Position numbers and translations under genes: made by a program. The notes below the pieces were generated by a model, which was given only the letters and a program-made list of their open reading frames with translations, was not told the origin of the DNA and did no database searches. DNA of 42,146 nt. Origin: Ignavibacteria bacterium. GTDB lineage: Bacteria; Bacteroidota; Ignavibacteria; UBA10030; SZUA-254. The DNA is taken from positions 1-42,146 of the forward strand of contig JACOSX010000040.1 of the NCBI GenBank assembly GCA_016178625.1. Direction: 5' to 3'. Of this stretch, positions 1 through 7,496 are shown in pieces (the stretch's first letter is position 1; every line of letters starts with the position of its first letter).

Positions 1-27
1 GTATTATTTGATTATAACTCAGATCGT

Positions 28-406
28 TTACCAACCGGTGGATGCGATGGTTGTCTTACCAACCGAGTCCACCGTACAGGTTGCTGACCAAGAACCATCA
101 ACGGATGAGGTACCCTTCAAGACGCACGTTGTAGCTGACGTTGATGTCAACGTGTATGTGCCGTTGTCATCTGATGCCATCTTCGATGGAATCGTATAAC
201 CGGAGTATGAGTTGCTACCACCACCCATTGTGGTGGGACGAATCCGATACTGATAAGCATTTGCGCCAAGATTCACAAGGCTCGACGTGACACCGTCTTT
301 GTTAGCCTGCGTGCTATGGGCGCCAAACTGTGAAATACCAACTGCGATGGCGATACCGACAATCGATAACGCCGAGGATGATGAGTAAAAGCTGCTGTTG
401 ACCCAT
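28..406 (-). pseudogene. pilin-like small secreted/membrane protein, frameshifted near its N-terminus
   Basis: The intact product would be about 125 residues: a hydrophobic N-terminal helix followed by a polar, Gly/Ser/Thr-rich domain. From ATG at 406 the frame reads MGQQQLLLIILGVI and then breaks. The frame that continues to the stop at 28 resumes with IVGIAIAVGISQFGA. Removing one base (the plus-strand C at 364) joins both halves into a continuous hydrophobic helix. A good ribosome site (GGGAGAA) precedes this ATG. The unbroken downstream frame can only start at a TTG at 420, which gives a polar Ser-rich N-terminus (QWVNSSFYSSSSALS) that would spoil the helix. The pattern of a very short leader, a long hydrophobic helix and a small C-terminal domain resembles type IV pilin-like proteins, and I recall similar proteins in Ignavibacteria-type genomes, but the family name is uncertain. 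The break could be a real mutation, programmed frameshifting or a sequencing error. Confidence 0.6.
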
Positions 407-483
407 TGCATTTCTCCCAAAAGTTAATTGGTTATAAGTGTGTTAAGAATTCGAAGTCTTTTCATTTGCCACCTGATATAAAG

Positions 484-498
484 GCAAGGCATGTGCCA
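484..498 (-). promoter_or_regulatory. sigma-54 (RpoN)-type -24/-12 promoter upstream of the pilin-like gene
   Basis: On the minus strand the sequence is TGGCAC, five bases, then TTGC. This matches the core -24/-12 consensus, with the invariant GG and GC correctly spaced. Transcription would start near 472, about 65 bases upstream of the ATG at 406. Pilin genes in several bacteria are RpoN-dependent, which fits the pilin-like product. No upstream activator site was identified. Confidence 0.5.
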
Positions 499-956
499 GA
501 AAAGGAAAATCTCACCCACGATGTATTTTGTACAAAATGAGGTTTCTTTCCAGCATTTCGCAGCCAGTTTTTTTAAGCATCTTCCCGAGAAGGAAATCTC
601 TACCTCCCAATCAGTAATATATTCCTCTCTGGTCACTTACTGTTTATGCTACTAAATGATGTTGCGCAAACATCGTGCTGTTGCAGTATCTTCGGCACCG
701 ATTGGACTCAACCCCCACCCCACCCCCCCTCGACTCGTCGAGGGGAGGGCAAGGGGGGAGGATGAGTTCAGTAAGACGATGCCGTTACCGGCAATAGTGG
801 TCGTTCCTGCGTAACGTCAGTTACTAAATGGAATGTTGGAAAACTGAATCAAAAGGCGAGGCAGGCATCCTCCCCGTCGATACCTTCGGACCTTCAGAAA
901 ATATCTAACCCACCAACAAAAAGCTTTCCCAACACCCTGCTATATGGACTGGGGCC
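499..956. other. intergenic region with no convincing gene
   Basis: No credible coding sequence was found. The only open frame of note (424-636, minus) has a Cys/Trp-rich composition and no recognisable family, and it overlaps the sigma-54-like promoter. The stretch holds the C/G-rich hairpin described separately at 712-758 and ends at the terminator of the downstream gene. Confidence 0.5.
712..758. repeat. C/G-rich imperfect inverted repeat with G-quadruplex potential
   Basis: The core is a perfect 9-bp inverted repeat, CCCCTCGAC at 726-734 and GTCGAGGGG at 737-745. The arms extend imperfectly outward through C-runs (712-729) and G-runs (742-758). On the minus strand 712-729 reads G7-T-G4-T-G5, which can supply four G-tracts with one-base loops. 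No T-tract follows on either strand, so it is not a typical terminator. It resembles dispersed palindromic elements of intergenic DNA, but no second copy was noticed in this window. Confidence 0.5.
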
Positions 957-991
957 AAAAATAACGAGGGCGACACATTCGGTCGCCCTCG
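957..991 (-). terminator. rho-independent terminator of the T9SS cargo gene
   Basis: A perfect 10-bp stem (CGAGGGCGAC at 965-974, GTCGCCCTCG at 982-991) with a 7-base loop is followed on the minus strand by TTATTTTT. It lies 45 bases beyond the stop codon at 1036. Confidence 0.85.
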
Positions 992-1035
992 ACATATTCA
1001 GATCAACAATCCTTGATCCGTTCGCTTGTAACTCC

Positions 1036-3006
1036 CTATTTCATCATGATCATCTTCCGAACTTGAGAGTAAGAAGATGAATAACCATCAGTTGGAGTCG
1101 CAAGGAATTTGACAAAGTAGATTCCGCTCCCGACCAGCCTGCCATTACCGTCACGTCCATTCCACCGAACGGTATATGTTCCCGGTTCGACAGTGTTGTT
1201 CACAAGAACCGCAACTTCTTGTCCGATCAGGTTATAGATCTTCATACTCACCAGGCTCACCTTAGCAACATCGTAACGGACCTGTGTGCTGGGGTTGAAT
1301 GGGTTTGGATAGTTCTGATCGAGTCGGAACTGGCGGGGCACAGCCTGTCCATTCTCACCAACCGAGAGGGGCGTTTCAGGCGTAATAATAATCGAAGAAT
1401 TATTCACTTCGTAATTATTGTTCTGATCGACCGTATACGTCGGCGGGCTGGATGAGCCATACCCTTCTTTATCGACAACGATGTTATAGGTTCCGGCGGG
1501 TAAATTCTCGATAGAGTAGGAACCATCACTTTCGCTCACATCATAGCCGACAACTTGATTAGTTGTATTAGAAATTGCATAAACCGTCACACCCTCTGCC
1601 GGTGAAACTTGAGCAAGATTACCAGGATTATGAGATATCTCCCCTGCGATGCGCGCAAAACCACCATGAGGAGCCGGGACAACACAGATATTAATCCCAC
1701 TTACATCTCCAGTGACCTGGATACTATCGGCATTATGCCAATTCGCGACACCACAACCCGCGGCACTATACCATGCAGGGGCATAAGCTTCTACTGGGAT
1801 TGCCTTCACATAGAAAGTCCCATTTGTGAGATGATAGAACGTATAGTTCCCGACTGAGTCGGTCATTCTGAAACGCACGGGCAGACGACCTAAAATCGTT
1901 CTGCGCAGCAGAATAACATGCGACGGAATGCCTGTACCGTTAGAATCGGTGACTGCACCGGAGAGTGTATTCACTGCAAGAGGATTAGGTACAAGGCTGA
2001 AATTGATACCTGAAGTATCGCGCGTCAGGAACAGCCGATCCGCTTCCAACGGTGTATGCTTATTATCATAGAACTTTGGAACGAATCCAGGCTTGAACGC
2101 AAGGGCAATATATCTTAAGCCAGCAACAACATGCGCGCTGTAATTGCCCGATGAATCTGTTCTGCCGATCCATACGACACCGTGTAGCCGACCAATCTCG
2201 GGAAGATCGATTCGCTCAAACGGAAATCCACCGAACAATCCGGTCAAAATTTCTATCTCTCGCAGCCATCGATGCGGTCTTAAGAAAAGAACGAATGCAT
2301 TTGATAACGGCTGGCCATTGAGACTGTCTGTCACTGTACCGGTAACCGTTATCGGCACAAGCGGTGGCAACGGCTGCAAACCAAAATTCGCCGTCACGAC
2401 AGTATCTTGATGTAACGCAATGACTGTAGCACTATCGACACGGTGGACATTATCAAACCACTCTGGGAAATAGCCGTACTTCTCGGCTCTCACCAAATAG
2501 TCTCCGCTGTCAAGTGCAGCCCAATAGACGCCACCTGTATCAGTATGCGTTGCCTGGCTCCAGAGTCCCCCCTGGGAGAAAACTCTCACAACCGCCTCAC
2601 GGAGCGGCAAACCCGTACTGTCGTCGGTTACCTTGCCGGTGATGACCTTTCGGCCCTCATGCGGATTTTGATCGAGTGTAAATGTCGCTGTGTCACTCGG
2701 AGAACTTTCTCCACTCAAATTAAAAGCGGTCACGAAGTATGCATAGGAATGACCCGGATAGACATACCAATCGAGAAACTCCCTATGACGCGTGTCGGCA
2801 ATGCGACGGAATGGAGAATCATCAACGGCCTTATAAATGAAATACCCGTTTGCATCACTAGTACTGTCCCAATGGAGAGCAACTCCACCGAACAACCCGG
2901 GAAATGCTGTTAAGTTGGTTGGTGCAGGCGGGGTCTGTGATGAGACAAGTGTCGTGCATACCACGATAAGAACAAACACGAAGAAAGCTTGTAACTTAAG
3001 GTTCAT
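1036..3006 (-). CDS. secreted protein with FnIII and carboxypeptidase-regulatory-like domains and a T9SS sorting domain
   Basis: This 656-residue protein is predicted to be exported by Sec and carried across the outer membrane by the type IX system. It has a signal peptide (residues 1-23, hydrophobic FFVFVLIVVCTTLV, then SSQ), a fibronectin III domain (about 27-112), four carboxypeptidase-regulatory/SpaA-like beta domains (about 118-205, 215-345, 350-450, 455-545) with repeated 'G.VTDS..G.P' starts and 'G.Y....L..G.Y.V....GY' ends, and a C-terminal sorting domain (about 565-656) with NYPNPFNPSTQVRYDV, 'IYNLIGQEVAVL' and 'GSGIYFVKFLA'. No catalytic motif was seen, so a binding, adhesive or structural surface role is likely. 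The start has AAGGAG just upstream. The gene is flanked by its own terminator and a 169-base upstream gap, so it is probably transcribed separately from the glycan operon. Confidence 0.9.
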   Translation of the reverse strand: MNLKLQAFFVFVLIVVCTTLVSSQTPPAPTNLTAFPGLFGGVALHWDSTSDANGYFIYKAVDDSPFRRIADTRHREFLDWYVYPGHSYAYFVTAFNLSGESSPSDTATFTLDQNPHEGRKVITGKVTDDSTGLPLREAVVRVFSQGGLWSQATHTDTGGVYWAALDSGDYLVRAEKYGYFPEWFDNVHRVDSATVIALHQDTVVTANFGLQPLPPLVPITVTGTVTDSLNGQPLSNAFVLFLRPHRWLREIEILTGLFGGFPFERIDLPEIGRLHGVVWIGRTDSSGNYSAHVVAGLRYIALAFKPGFVPKFYDNKHTPLEADRLFLTRDTSGINFSLVPNPLAVNTLSGAVTDSNGTGIPSHVILLRRTILGRLPVRFRMTDSVGNYTFYHLTNGTFYVKAIPVEAYAPAWYSAAGCGVANWHNADSIQVTGDVSGINICVVPAPHGGFARIAGEISHNPGNLAQVSPAEGVTVYAISNTTNQVVGYDVSESDGSYSIENLPAGTYNIVVDKEGYGSSSPPTYTVDQNNNYEVNNSSIIITPETPLSVGENGQAVPRQFRLDQNYPNPFNPSTQVRYDVAKVSLVSMKIYNLIGQEVAVLVNNTVEPGTYTVRWNGRDGNGRLVGSGIYFVKFLATPTDGYSSSYSQVRKMIMMK

Positions 3007-3175
3007 ATGGCTCCTTGATGATGTGAACGATATTTAGTGCCTGATTTACTTACTTTCTTTATAAAAAATCGCAACTAAAGTTGAAAAAAAAAATGTCAAT
3101 GTCAAGTGATGTACCAAATAAATCACATTACGTTTGAAACAATTTACAGAGGAAGGTTTAAAATCTCCGAAAAAC
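3007..3175 (-). promoter_or_regulatory. AT-rich upstream region of the T9SS cargo gene, probable promoter
   Basis: On the minus strand there are two overlapping TTGACA hexamers (3100-3105 and 3094-3099), followed by a T-tract of ten bases and an AT-rich stretch that includes TATAAA (3058-3063). Spacing to a clear -10 is not ideal, so the exact promoter is unassigned. A small dyad CAACT-AA-AGTTG lies at 3072-3083. No strong terminator for the upstream queC was found. Confidence 0.3.
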
Positions 3176-3862
3176 CTATGAATATGAAGGTTTTATAGAA
3201 TAGGGGATAGGATCCTCCACGCCGGCAATTTGGAAACCCCGGAGTCGAAGAGCGCAGCTGTCGCACACTCCGCAGGCAATATCTTCACGCGCGTAGCACG
3301 ACCATGTGAGATGCAACGGCGCATGCAGTTCCACGCCAAGGCGCACAATCTCCGACTTCTTTAGATTGATGATAGGCGTGTCGATAACAAGATGAGTTTC
3401 CGGCTTGGTTCCGAGAGCAATCACGTTGTTGAATGCTTCATAATATTCGCGTCGACAGTCAGGGTAACCAGATGAATCTTCTTCCACGGCTCCAATGAAT
3501 ATTTTTCGCGCGCGAATCACTTCACCCCAACTGACCGCCACCGAGAGAATGTGGGCGTTTCGAAAAGGCACGTATGAAGTCGGAATCTCTCTCCGATGAA
3601 TATCAGCCTTTTGAATCTCAACAGTTTCGTCAGTTAGACTTGAACCTCCTATCTGTTTCAGATGTTCGATGCTGACGACAAGTCTATCATGGACATGATA
3701 ATGATCAGCAATATCATGGAACGCCTGGAGCTCTCTACGCTCAGTGCGTTGCCCGTAGTTGAGATGGAGAAATGCCAGTTCGAACTGTTGGTGCGCAACA
3801 GCGGCTGTGACGCAACTATCCATCCCACCGCTCACAAGGACGATGGTAAGATCAGATTTCAT
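3176..3862 (-). CDS. queC: 7-cyano-7-deazaguanine synthase QueC
   Basis: QueC converts 7-carboxy-7-deazaguanine to preQ0 using ATP and ammonia, in the cytoplasm, on the route to queuosine and other 7-deazapurines. The 228-residue length is normal. The PP-loop SGGMDS is at residues 11-16. The zinc site is formed by Cys189 and the CGVCDSC cluster (Cys197, 200, 203). The central 'YVPFRNAHILSVAVSWGE' segment is typical of the family. It lies 102 bases after queE in the same direction at the downstream end of the polysaccharide array. QueD, QueF and Tgt are not in this window. No good Shine-Dalgarno sequence precedes the ATG. Confidence 0.95.
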   Translation of the reverse strand: MKSDLTIVLVSGGMDSCVTAAVAHQQFELAFLHLNYGQRTERRELQAFHDIADHYHVHDRLVVSIEHLKQIGGSSLTDETVEIQKADIHRREIPTSYVPFRNAHILSVAVSWGEVIRARKIFIGAVEEDSSGYPDCRREYYEAFNNVIALGTKPETHLVIDTPIINLKKSEIVRLGVELHAPLHLTWSCYAREDIACGVCDSCALRLRGFQIAGVEDPIPYSIKPSYS

Positions 3863-3964
3863 GTTGGTGCGTTAGGATTGGTCATACGCATGATTGAAGA
3901 TCTCTGTCGCGGGCAAGACTCATGAAAAATCGAACATCACTCCCTTGGGTTCGACAATGACCTT

Positions 3965-4636
3965 TTACACTCCACGTGTCTCCGGACTCCAGATGTACTT
4001 ATGCATTTGCAGCTGAAAACGAACATCGAGTTTATCCTGAAGGATCCATTCTGCAAGCACTACTGGATCGAGCGCACCGAACACGACAGACATCAGAATC
4101 GGGCAACGGTTACGAAGCTCATACTGGTGGATCATCTCTTTAGCCCATTCGTAATCTTCCCGATCGCCGATCACGAATTTCACCTCGTCACCCTCCTTCA
4201 AGCGTGTGGCGTTCTCCCATAAATTTTTCTTCATCATGTTGCTTGAAGGGCACTTGAAATCAATGATGCGCTTAACACGAGTATCGACCCCACTGATATC
4301 CAGACTTCCTCCCGTTTCGAGCAATACCTCAAACTTGTCGTCGCAAAGGCGGGTCATTAATTCGTGGACGTTCGCCTGGAAGAGCGGCTCTCCTCCTGTC
4401 ACCTCGACAAGCTTGCAGTTATGGGCACGCACGATATCAATAATGGAATCAATGGACATCTCCTTGCCTTCATAGAAGGCATAAGCAGAATCGCAGTAAG
4501 AGCACCGAATGTTGCAGTAGGTAAGGCGGATGAATACGCATGGTCGTCCCGCATGGCTCGATTCGCCCTGGATGCTGTGGAAGATCTCATTGATGATAAG
4601 GGCATGCGGGGATGAATGAACGAGTGGTTCTGCCAT
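3965..4636 (-). CDS. queE: 7-carboxy-7-deazaguanine synthase QueE (radical SAM)
   Basis: QueE is a radical-SAM enzyme that contracts 6-carboxytetrahydropterin to 7-carboxy-7-deazaguanine, the step before QueC. The iron-sulfur motif is Cys41-x3-Cys45-x2-Cys48 (CNIRCSYC). It is preceded by 'NEIFHSIQGES' and 'GRPCVFIRLTYC', and 'EVTGGEPLFQ' follows, all typical of the family. I chose the ATG at 4636 (223 residues) because AAGGA precedes it at suitable spacing and family proteins start shortly before the NEIF motif. An in-frame upstream start at 4696 would add 20 residues without homology. It sits 87 bases after a glycosyltransferase gene and just before queC. Confidence 0.93.
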   Translation of the reverse strand: MAEPLVHSSPHALIINEIFHSIQGESSHAGRPCVFIRLTYCNIRCSYCDSAYAFYEGKEMSIDSIIDIVRAHNCKLVEVTGGEPLFQANVHELMTRLCDDKFEVLLETGGSLDISGVDTRVKRIIDFKCPSSNMMKKNLWENATRLKEGDEVKFVIGDREDYEWAKEMIHQYELRNRCPILMSVVFGALDPVVLAEWILQDKLDVRFQLQMHKYIWSPETRGV

Positions 4637-4723
4637 AAAATGTTCCTTGGTAAATATAGGAAATCCGTCCATGAAACCCAAAACCATTCTCCCCATCTGC
4701 GATAACGAATGTTATGATATACG

Positions 4724-5785
4724 CTATCCGTTGTTCGCATTTTTCTTTCTCCCACCCAATCCTTTCAAAAGACCCACCGCGCTTCCAACGAAACATACAA
4801 GATGATCAAGGAATAGAAACGGGATCATCACGATCATTGCAAACAGCCCACGCACTTGTTCGAGGTAATTCAAGAAGCGTATATTGAGAAGTAAGTAACA
4901 CCCCACCATACTGGCAGCATGCCACCGTGGGATCCATCCGACAGCGCTTGCACAGAGAACAGCCAACACAATCACTGAAAACAAGACCGACAGAATAAAC
5001 CCAGGGTATACATTCACAAAACCCTGCGTCATTGATTGAGTTGCCTCCCCAAACCGTACGGCAAGCTCTGCGAACCCAGCACTGCGGTGAAATTCATTTT
5101 TGATGAAGGATGTCATGGTGTATTGTTTCAGATGCTCAACTTCGATATCCATATTCAAGACGATATTTAAGTTGGCGCGGGCAAACCGCTTCCCGAGCTC
5201 GATGTCGTCGTGACCATGACGAGCAAGAAGCTTCACATTGAACCCCCCTAACCGTTCAAACGCTTGCCGCTTGATTCCTGAGATCGCCCCGAAGAGCCAG
5301 TCGATCGCCGGCGGGCTCTTGATATATGAATATCGAATCCAAAGATTCTTATACTGGCTGACAAAGGATTCATGACGATGCTTTGCAGTGTAAATCCCAA
5401 CCACAGCATCGATGGATTCTTCATCGAGAGTTTCGATAATGCCGAGTACTGTCTCACGTGAAACGACGATGTCGGAATCAATGAACACGAAGATATCTCC
5501 TTTTGCTTGGCGCGCCCCGAAGTTGCGCGCATGATTCGCTCCATGACCATCCGCAACCTCCAACACCGTGCAATCGTGGCGGCGTGCCACCTCGACTGTC
5601 TCGTCAGTCGAATGGTCGTCGACCACAACCACTTCTATGTTCTTGTAGTACGATCGCCTGATAGATCGGAGACAGGCATCAAGTGTTGCTCCCCCGTTCT
5701 TCACGGGAATAATGACTGAAACCAGCGGCGTGTTGTCTGATCTCAACTTCATACGTCCGGCGGAAACGATTTCTTGAACGTTCAT
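4724..5785 (-). CDS. family 2 glycosyltransferase with C-terminal membrane segments
   Basis: This is an inverting GT-A enzyme that probably adds a sugar to the lipid-linked glycan at the inner membrane. The GT2 fold begins with LVSVIIPVKNGG near residue 21, followed by VVVVDDHSTDET (nucleotide site) and FIDSDIV (the DxD metal site). HDDIELGKRF is the acidic catalytic region. Hydrophobic segments near residues 235-345 indicate membrane attachment. The ATG at 5785 overlaps the rfbC stop (ATGA), suggesting translational coupling. A longer reading of the frame would run inside rfbC and has no homology. Donor and acceptor are unknown. Confidence 0.85.
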   Translation of the reverse strand: MNVQEIVSAGRMKLRSDNTPLVSVIIPVKNGGATLDACLRSIRRSYYKNIEVVVVDDHSTDETVEVARRHDCTVLEVADGHGANHARNFGARQAKGDIFVFIDSDIVVSRETVLGIIETLDEESIDAVVGIYTAKHRHESFVSQYKNLWIRYSYIKSPPAIDWLFGAISGIKRQAFERLGGFNVKLLARHGHDDIELGKRFARANLNIVLNMDIEVEHLKQYTMTSFIKNEFHRSAGFAELAVRFGEATQSMTQGFVNVYPGFILSVLFSVIVLAVLCASAVGWIPRWHAASMVGCYLLLNIRFLNYLEQVRGLFAMIVMIPFLFLDHLVCFVGSAVGLLKGLGGRKKNANNG

Positions 5786-6333
5786 GAAAAATTCAAGTCG
5801 GCGTCTTTGAGGACCGGATGGCTTCGATCCTTGTCCGAGACAATCGGATTGGCAATCACCCATGAAATATTGATTGTGGGATCGTTCCAGATGATCCCGC
5901 GATCCAATCCTTTTGCATATTCCTTTGTGCACTTGTACGAAACATCAGCTTCATCGCTCAGGACCACAAAGCCATGCGCAAACGATGGCGGAACATACAG
6001 CATCTTATTGTTCTCTTCCGACAGCTCTATGCCTATCCACTTGCCGAAGAATTTTGATGACTTGCGTAAGTCCACACATACGTCGAAAATGTTTCCTTTC
6101 ATGCACCGAACCAGTTTACCTTGAGATTGTGGATCTTTCTGGTAATGGAGTCCACGCAAGACATTTCGTGTTGAACGAGATTGATTATCTTGAACAAAGT
6201 GTTCGCGAATTCCGGCCTTAACGAATTCCGAGCGTTTATACGTTTCAATGAATGAACCCCGACTATCCGCGAAGAGAACGGCAGTGATGAGAATAACATT
6301 TGGAATTTCAAGCTCTTTAAATGTGAAGGGCAT
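5782..6333 (-). CDS. rfbC: dTDP-4-dehydrorhamnose 3,5-epimerase
   Basis: RfbC/RmlC epimerises C3 and C5 of dTDP-4-keto-6-deoxyglucose, the third step to dTDP-L-rhamnose. The 183-residue cupin protein has the family landmarks: FADSRGSFIETYKRSEF, NQSRSTRNVLRGLHYQ (with the catalytic His), the KLVRCMKGNIFDVCVDLR strand, and VPPSFAHGFVVLSDEADVSY. It lies 23 bases after the oxidoreductase gene and overlaps the next glycosyltransferase gene by four bases. RfbA, RfbB and RfbD are not in the window, so they would have to be encoded elsewhere. A related dTDP-sugar epimerase activity cannot be excluded from sequence alone. Confidence 0.92.
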   Translation of the reverse strand: MPFTFKELEIPNVILITAVLFADSRGSFIETYKRSEFVKAGIREHFVQDNQSRSTRNVLRGLHYQKDPQSQGKLVRCMKGNIFDVCVDLRKSSKFFGKWIGIELSEENNKMLYVPPSFAHGFVVLSDEADVSYKCTKEYAKGLDRGIIWNDPTINISWVIANPIVSDKDRSHPVLKDADLNFS

Positions 6334-6356
6334 TCCGTTTTAGCTCCCTGATTGTA

Positions 6357-7496
6357 TTATTTGTAGATCTCGAGTTTGTGGAACACTTCTCGTGCGATTT
6401 CAGCAGAACAGGTCAACCCTGGAGATTCAATTCCGATGAGATTCACAAGCCCCGGTAAACCCTTGTCACTTTCTTCATTGATAATAAAATCCCGGACATT
6501 TTCATTCGACCCCTTAAGCTTCGCTCGTACGCCAACGAGGCCAGGAGATAGATCCTCCCGTTCAAGTGTGGGGAAGTATTGCACAACTGCCGAATAAAAC
6601 TGTTCACGTCGGGTGTCGTCAAACATATACCAGTTTGCTTCAGGTGTTGTGGCGTCGATGTATTCAGCATCCGGACCGAGACGGCATTGACCAGCTCGAT
6701 CGAGGGTGATGTGAATGCCTGCTCCCACCAGATGCCGGTGGGGCAACGGATAGACCAACCTCGAAACCAACCGGCTCTTTGATGGAGAGATCGCGTAGTA
6801 GTGACCACGATTCGGGTGCAACCTGTACCCTGCCGCATCGATGTCGATGCCGAACGAAGCCGCAACGCGGTCGGAGAATAATCCAGCCGCGTTGATGACA
6901 AATCGCGTTGTGAATTTCGCCGTCTCACCTCTAACTTCTTTCAAACAAACAACATAACGATCGGCTTTCGGCTCGACGCCGAGGTATTCGACTTGAAATG
7001 CGATATCTACTCCGTGTGCTTTCGCTTTGTGGACGTACGCCTTCATCAGTTCGTGCGAGTCAATGATTCCCGTGCTCGGAAGAAAAATTGCAGCGCGACA
7101 AGAGATATGCGGCTCAATCTTTTTCACTTTTCCCTGATCGATCAACTCTATCTCCTCAACGCCATTTGTCCGTCCTCTTCGATACAAGTTCTCCAACTCT
7201 GTTACTTCATTCTCCGTCACGGCAACAATTAATTTACCGCAGCGTTTATACCACACATCCATCTTCTTACATTCTTTATACAGATGGTTGTTAGCAGCCA
7301 CGCACAATTTCGCCTTCAGTGAGCCATACGGATAATAGACACCCGAATGAATCACCTCGCTATTCCGGCTGCTTGCTTCCTGGCCGAACGATTCATGCCG
7401 TTCGACAAGCAATGTCGCATACCCTCGCTGAGCACTTTCTGCCGCGCAGGCAAGACCGATAACACCTCCGCCGATAATGAGCGCATCGATATTCAT
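6357..7496 (-). CDS. lhgO: FAD-dependent oxidoreductase, L-2-hydroxyglutarate oxidase (LhgO)-like
   Basis: This 379-residue flavoprotein of the DAO/GlpO fold has a dinucleotide-binding GGGVIGLACA near residues 9-18, followed by an acidic-arginine strand (VERHESFGQEASSRNSEVIHSG). This segment and 'LKAKLCV.G/AANNHLY' are characteristic of LhgO/YgaF-type enzymes. The 'FVINAAGLFSDRVA' and 'PGLTCSAEIAREV' segments complete the FAD site. LhgO oxidises L-2-hydroxyglutarate and passes electrons to the membrane. Its place between a GT2 gene and rfbC (TAA immediately followed by ATG at 7496) is unusual for a housekeeping enzyme and may mean a different hydroxy-acid or sugar-derived substrate. The symbol reflects family resemblance only. 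Confidence 0.8.
   Translation of the reverse strand: MNIDALIIGGGVIGLACAAESAQRGYATLLVERHESFGQEASSRNSEVIHSGVYYPYGSLKAKLCVAANNHLYKECKKMDVWYKRCGKLIVAVTENEVTELENLYRRGRTNGVEEIELIDQGKVKKIEPHISCRAAIFLPSTGIIDSHELMKAYVHKAKAHGVDIAFQVEYLGVEPKADRYVVCLKEVRGETAKFTTRFVINAAGLFSDRVAASFGIDIDAAGYRLHPNRGHYYAISPSKSRLVSRLVYPLPHRHLVGAGIHITLDRAGQCRLGPDAEYIDATTPEANWYMFDDTRREQFYSAVVQYFPTLEREDLSPGLVGVRAKLKGSNENVRDFIINEESDKGLPGLVNLIGIESPGLTCSAEIAREVFHKLEIYK

Noticed and set aside
424-636. A 70-codon minus-strand open frame upstream of the pilin-like gene
   Set aside because: Cys/Trp-rich composition, no recognisable motif, and it overlaps the sigma-54-like promoter.
712-758. The C/G-rich dyad as a terminator
   Set aside because: No T-tract follows it on either strand.
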